Shown: positions 5,173-6,403 of the stretch, piece by piece
How the letters are laid out: every line of letters begins with the position of its first letter
Numbering within the stretch: position 1 is the stretch's first letter
Assembly: GCA_007128345.1 (NCBI GenBank)
Contig: SKXS01000037.1
Coordinates: 1 to 6,403, forward strand
Origin: Spirochaetia bacterium
GTDB taxonomy: Bacteria; Spirochaetota; Spirochaetia; PWKH01
DNA: 6,403 nucleotides
Direction of reading: 5' to 3'
Translations under genes and position numbers: made by a program
Notes under the pieces: model-generated
Told to the model about the DNA's origin: nothing
The model's input: only the letters and a program-made list of their open reading frames with translations
Databases searched by the model: none

Positions 5173-6360
5173 TTACCTTGGAGGACTGCTGAGCATACGG
5201 TGCAGCCCTTCAGGGGTGAGTGGCGTATCGGTCTTCCATCTCCAGGCCTGCATGCCCGCATCATGTGCCTGTCGGAATTCCTCATCGTCTGCTGCGGCAA
5301 TACAACATTCTGGTAAGTCGATTTGCATCAGTGAGACAGCCGCAACACTCTGGGAACCGAAGTCTCCCTCGTGTGACACATGAACTGAGTCCCAGATATC
5401 ACCCGCGTGGTGTCTCTCCGCATGATCCAGCACCTCCTGCAGCGTATGGGTGGTGCATCCTGCAATGGCCAGGTATGTTCCTGTTCTTCGTATATCCCTG
5501 AGGGTATTAGTCATTTCTCTAGTGAAAAAACCTGGTCTCATGATCACATTGACGCTGCATACCAGTGAACGGCAGGGAGGCAGACGTTGTTCGACGCTCT
5601 GCAGAGTATCGAGCACATGCGGCAGTTCCCTGAAGGATTCGATCACCGCATCAGCAGAGAAGAACTCTGGAGGAAACTTGCGTGTGTAGCGCTCTGCAAC
5701 CAGGTCATTGGTGCCTGCAACCCTGATGATCCCGGCGTATCCCGCCCGGCGGGAACCGAGAATATCCCGGGATACAGTATCTCCCACATACCAGCATTTT
5801 CCTGTTGGCATCCCCGCAAGGGAGGATGCATGGTGGAATATGGCAGGGTTGGGCTTTCTCCATCCGTAGTGGGAGGAGAGGATGATGGGGTCGAACCATC
5901 GAGTCAGGTTGAACTGGTCAAGTTCCTGCAGCACGCGGGTGCGGGTATTTACATTGCTGATGATGCCCAGGCCGTATCCCCGGGAGGTAAGGTCAGCCAG
6001 CACCTCATGCACCCCATCGCGCAGGGAACGGACCACACCTTCAGTCTCCAGGGCAACTGATGCCGATTCGGATTCATCGGGAAAACTGCGGTGATCCGTA
6101 TCAGCAGAGACCTCCAGAATCTCCGACCACATCTGCAGCGAGTGCTTCTCCTCTTCGCTTACCGATCGGCGCTGTTTTTCCTCAACGAGCCACTGCTTGA
6201 CCTGGGCCTTGAAGCGGTCCTTGTCAAGGAGCACCTCACTGTCAATAGTGAAATACCCGTGCAGCCGATGGTAGAGCTGGTCGTCGGGGTCAATGACCGA
6301 TACCGTATCCTCTACCGTGAGCGTACCCCCGAAGTCGAAGAATATGAAGGGACGGTCCAT
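5173..6360 (-). CDS. Two-part HAD-like protein: phosphatase-like N-terminal domain plus degenerate second HAD-like domain
   Basis: Residues 1-245 form a HAD phosphohydrolase domain. Motif I is FFDFGGTLT with nucleophile D9, a long helical cap follows (about 20-110), motif II is IISN (S135), motif III is K169 in GWRKPNPAIF, and motif IV is YVGDTVSRDI with D194 and D199. The residue two after the nucleophile, normally the acid/base Asp of DxDGT, is Gly11, so phosphatase activity may be slow or altered. Residues about 263-376 repeat the layout of a HAD core (VNVIMRPGFF, then LAIAGCTTHTLQEVL, ECCIAAADDEEF, AHDAGMQAWRWK), but the first strand has no nucleophile aspartate. At 395 residues it is well over the 220-250 usual for single-domain members. 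ATG 6360 has AGGAG 7 bases upstream and overlaps the stop of the preceding gene. Coupling to an RpiR regulator suggests a phosphosugar-related substrate, by inference only. Confidence 0.8.
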   Translation of the reverse strand: MDRPFIFFDFGGTLTVEDTVSVIDPDDQLYHRLHGYFTIDSEVLLDKDRFKAQVKQWLVEEKQRRSVSEEEKHSLQMWSEILEVSADTDHRSFPDESESASVALETEGVVRSLRDGVHEVLADLTSRGYGLGIISNVNTRTRVLQELDQFNLTRWFDPIILSSHYGWRKPNPAIFHHASSLAGMPTGKCWYVGDTVSRDILGSRRAGYAGIIRVAGTNDLVAERYTRKFPPEFFSADAVIESFRELPHVLDTLQSVEQRLPPCRSLVCSVNVIMRPGFFTREMTNTLRDIRRTGTYLAIAGCTTHTLQEVLDHAERHHAGDIWDSVHVSHEGDFGSQSVAAVSLMQIDLPECCIAAADDEEFRQAHDAGMQAWRWKTDTPLTPEGLHRMLSSPPR

Positions 6361-6403
6361 CAGGCGCTCCTGTGTGGGATAAGCAGCTCGTCTTCGCCAA
6401 ACA
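6360..6403 (-). CDS. C-terminal end of an unidentified upstream gene (5' part outside window)
   Basis: The minus strand reads FGEDELLIPHRSA then TGA (6362-6360), with the stop overlapping the next ATG as TGATG. No other frame across these 43 bases places a stop so neatly against the HAD start, and such 1-base overlaps are typical of operons. Thirteen residues are too few to assign a family. If real, the HAD gene has no promoter of its own in the window. Confidence 0.5.
   Translation of the reverse strand, partial: FGEDELLIPHRSA

Noticed and set aside
1..6403. CRISPR arrays, insertion sequences, tRNA or rRNA genes
   Set aside because: No regular repeat-spacer pattern, terminal inverted repeats with a transposase, cloverleaf or rRNA signature is visible; nearly all of the window is ordinary coding DNA.

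Overview
The window carries one strand of genes only: every gene I can support lies on the minus strand, so transcription runs from base 6403 towards base 1. It is bacterial, with short gaps, stop/start overlaps and strong AGGAGG-type ribosome binding sites. The coding DNA is moderately GC-rich, and one AT-rich gap of about 200 bases separates two transcription blocks. I cannot name the organism. A Na+-coupled carboxylate-type symporter next to AMP-forming acyl ligase parts would suit many anaerobic or syntrophic Gram-negative bacteria, but this is only a guess.

Block 1 (6403-4262) starts with the last 13 codons of an unidentified gene, whose TGA overlaps the ATG of the next. That next gene encodes a 395-residue protein with an N-terminal HAD phosphatase-like domain and a second, degenerate HAD-like half. 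It is followed after 2 bases by an RpiR-family regulator with an HTH and a SIS domain. The gap 4261-4062 then holds a TTGACA element and several short inverted repeats, a plausible control region for block 2.

Block 2 (4061-1) encodes a 77-residue two-helix membrane protein, a 509-residue sodium:solute symporter (SSS family), and two coupled genes that are the main finding. The first (2266-836) begins with the N-terminal third of a lipoate-protein-ligase-like (LplA/BPL) domain and continues as the C-terminal three quarters of an AMP-forming acyl-CoA ligase. The second (843 to beyond base 1) begins with the missing N-terminal part of the acyl ligase and continues as the missing C-terminal part of the LplA-like domain. 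The two proteins have exchanged tails. Together they hold one complete ligase (about 516 residues) and one nearly complete LplA-like domain (at least 240 residues), but neither chain holds either enzyme whole. The genes overlap by 8 bases, which favours equimolar synthesis and suggests an obligate, interlocked heteromer.

As a working model (inference), the symporter and its small partner import a carboxylate. The interlocked pair activates it as an acyl-adenylate and either makes the CoA ester or passes the acyl group to a protein lysine through the LplA-like module. This would parallel the mammalian lipoate route, in which SMVT (an SSS transporter), ACSM1 (an acyl-CoA synthetase) and LIPT1 (an LplA relative) act in series. 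The LplA-like half has a strongly altered nucleotide-binding loop, so it could instead be a transferase only, or a structural part.
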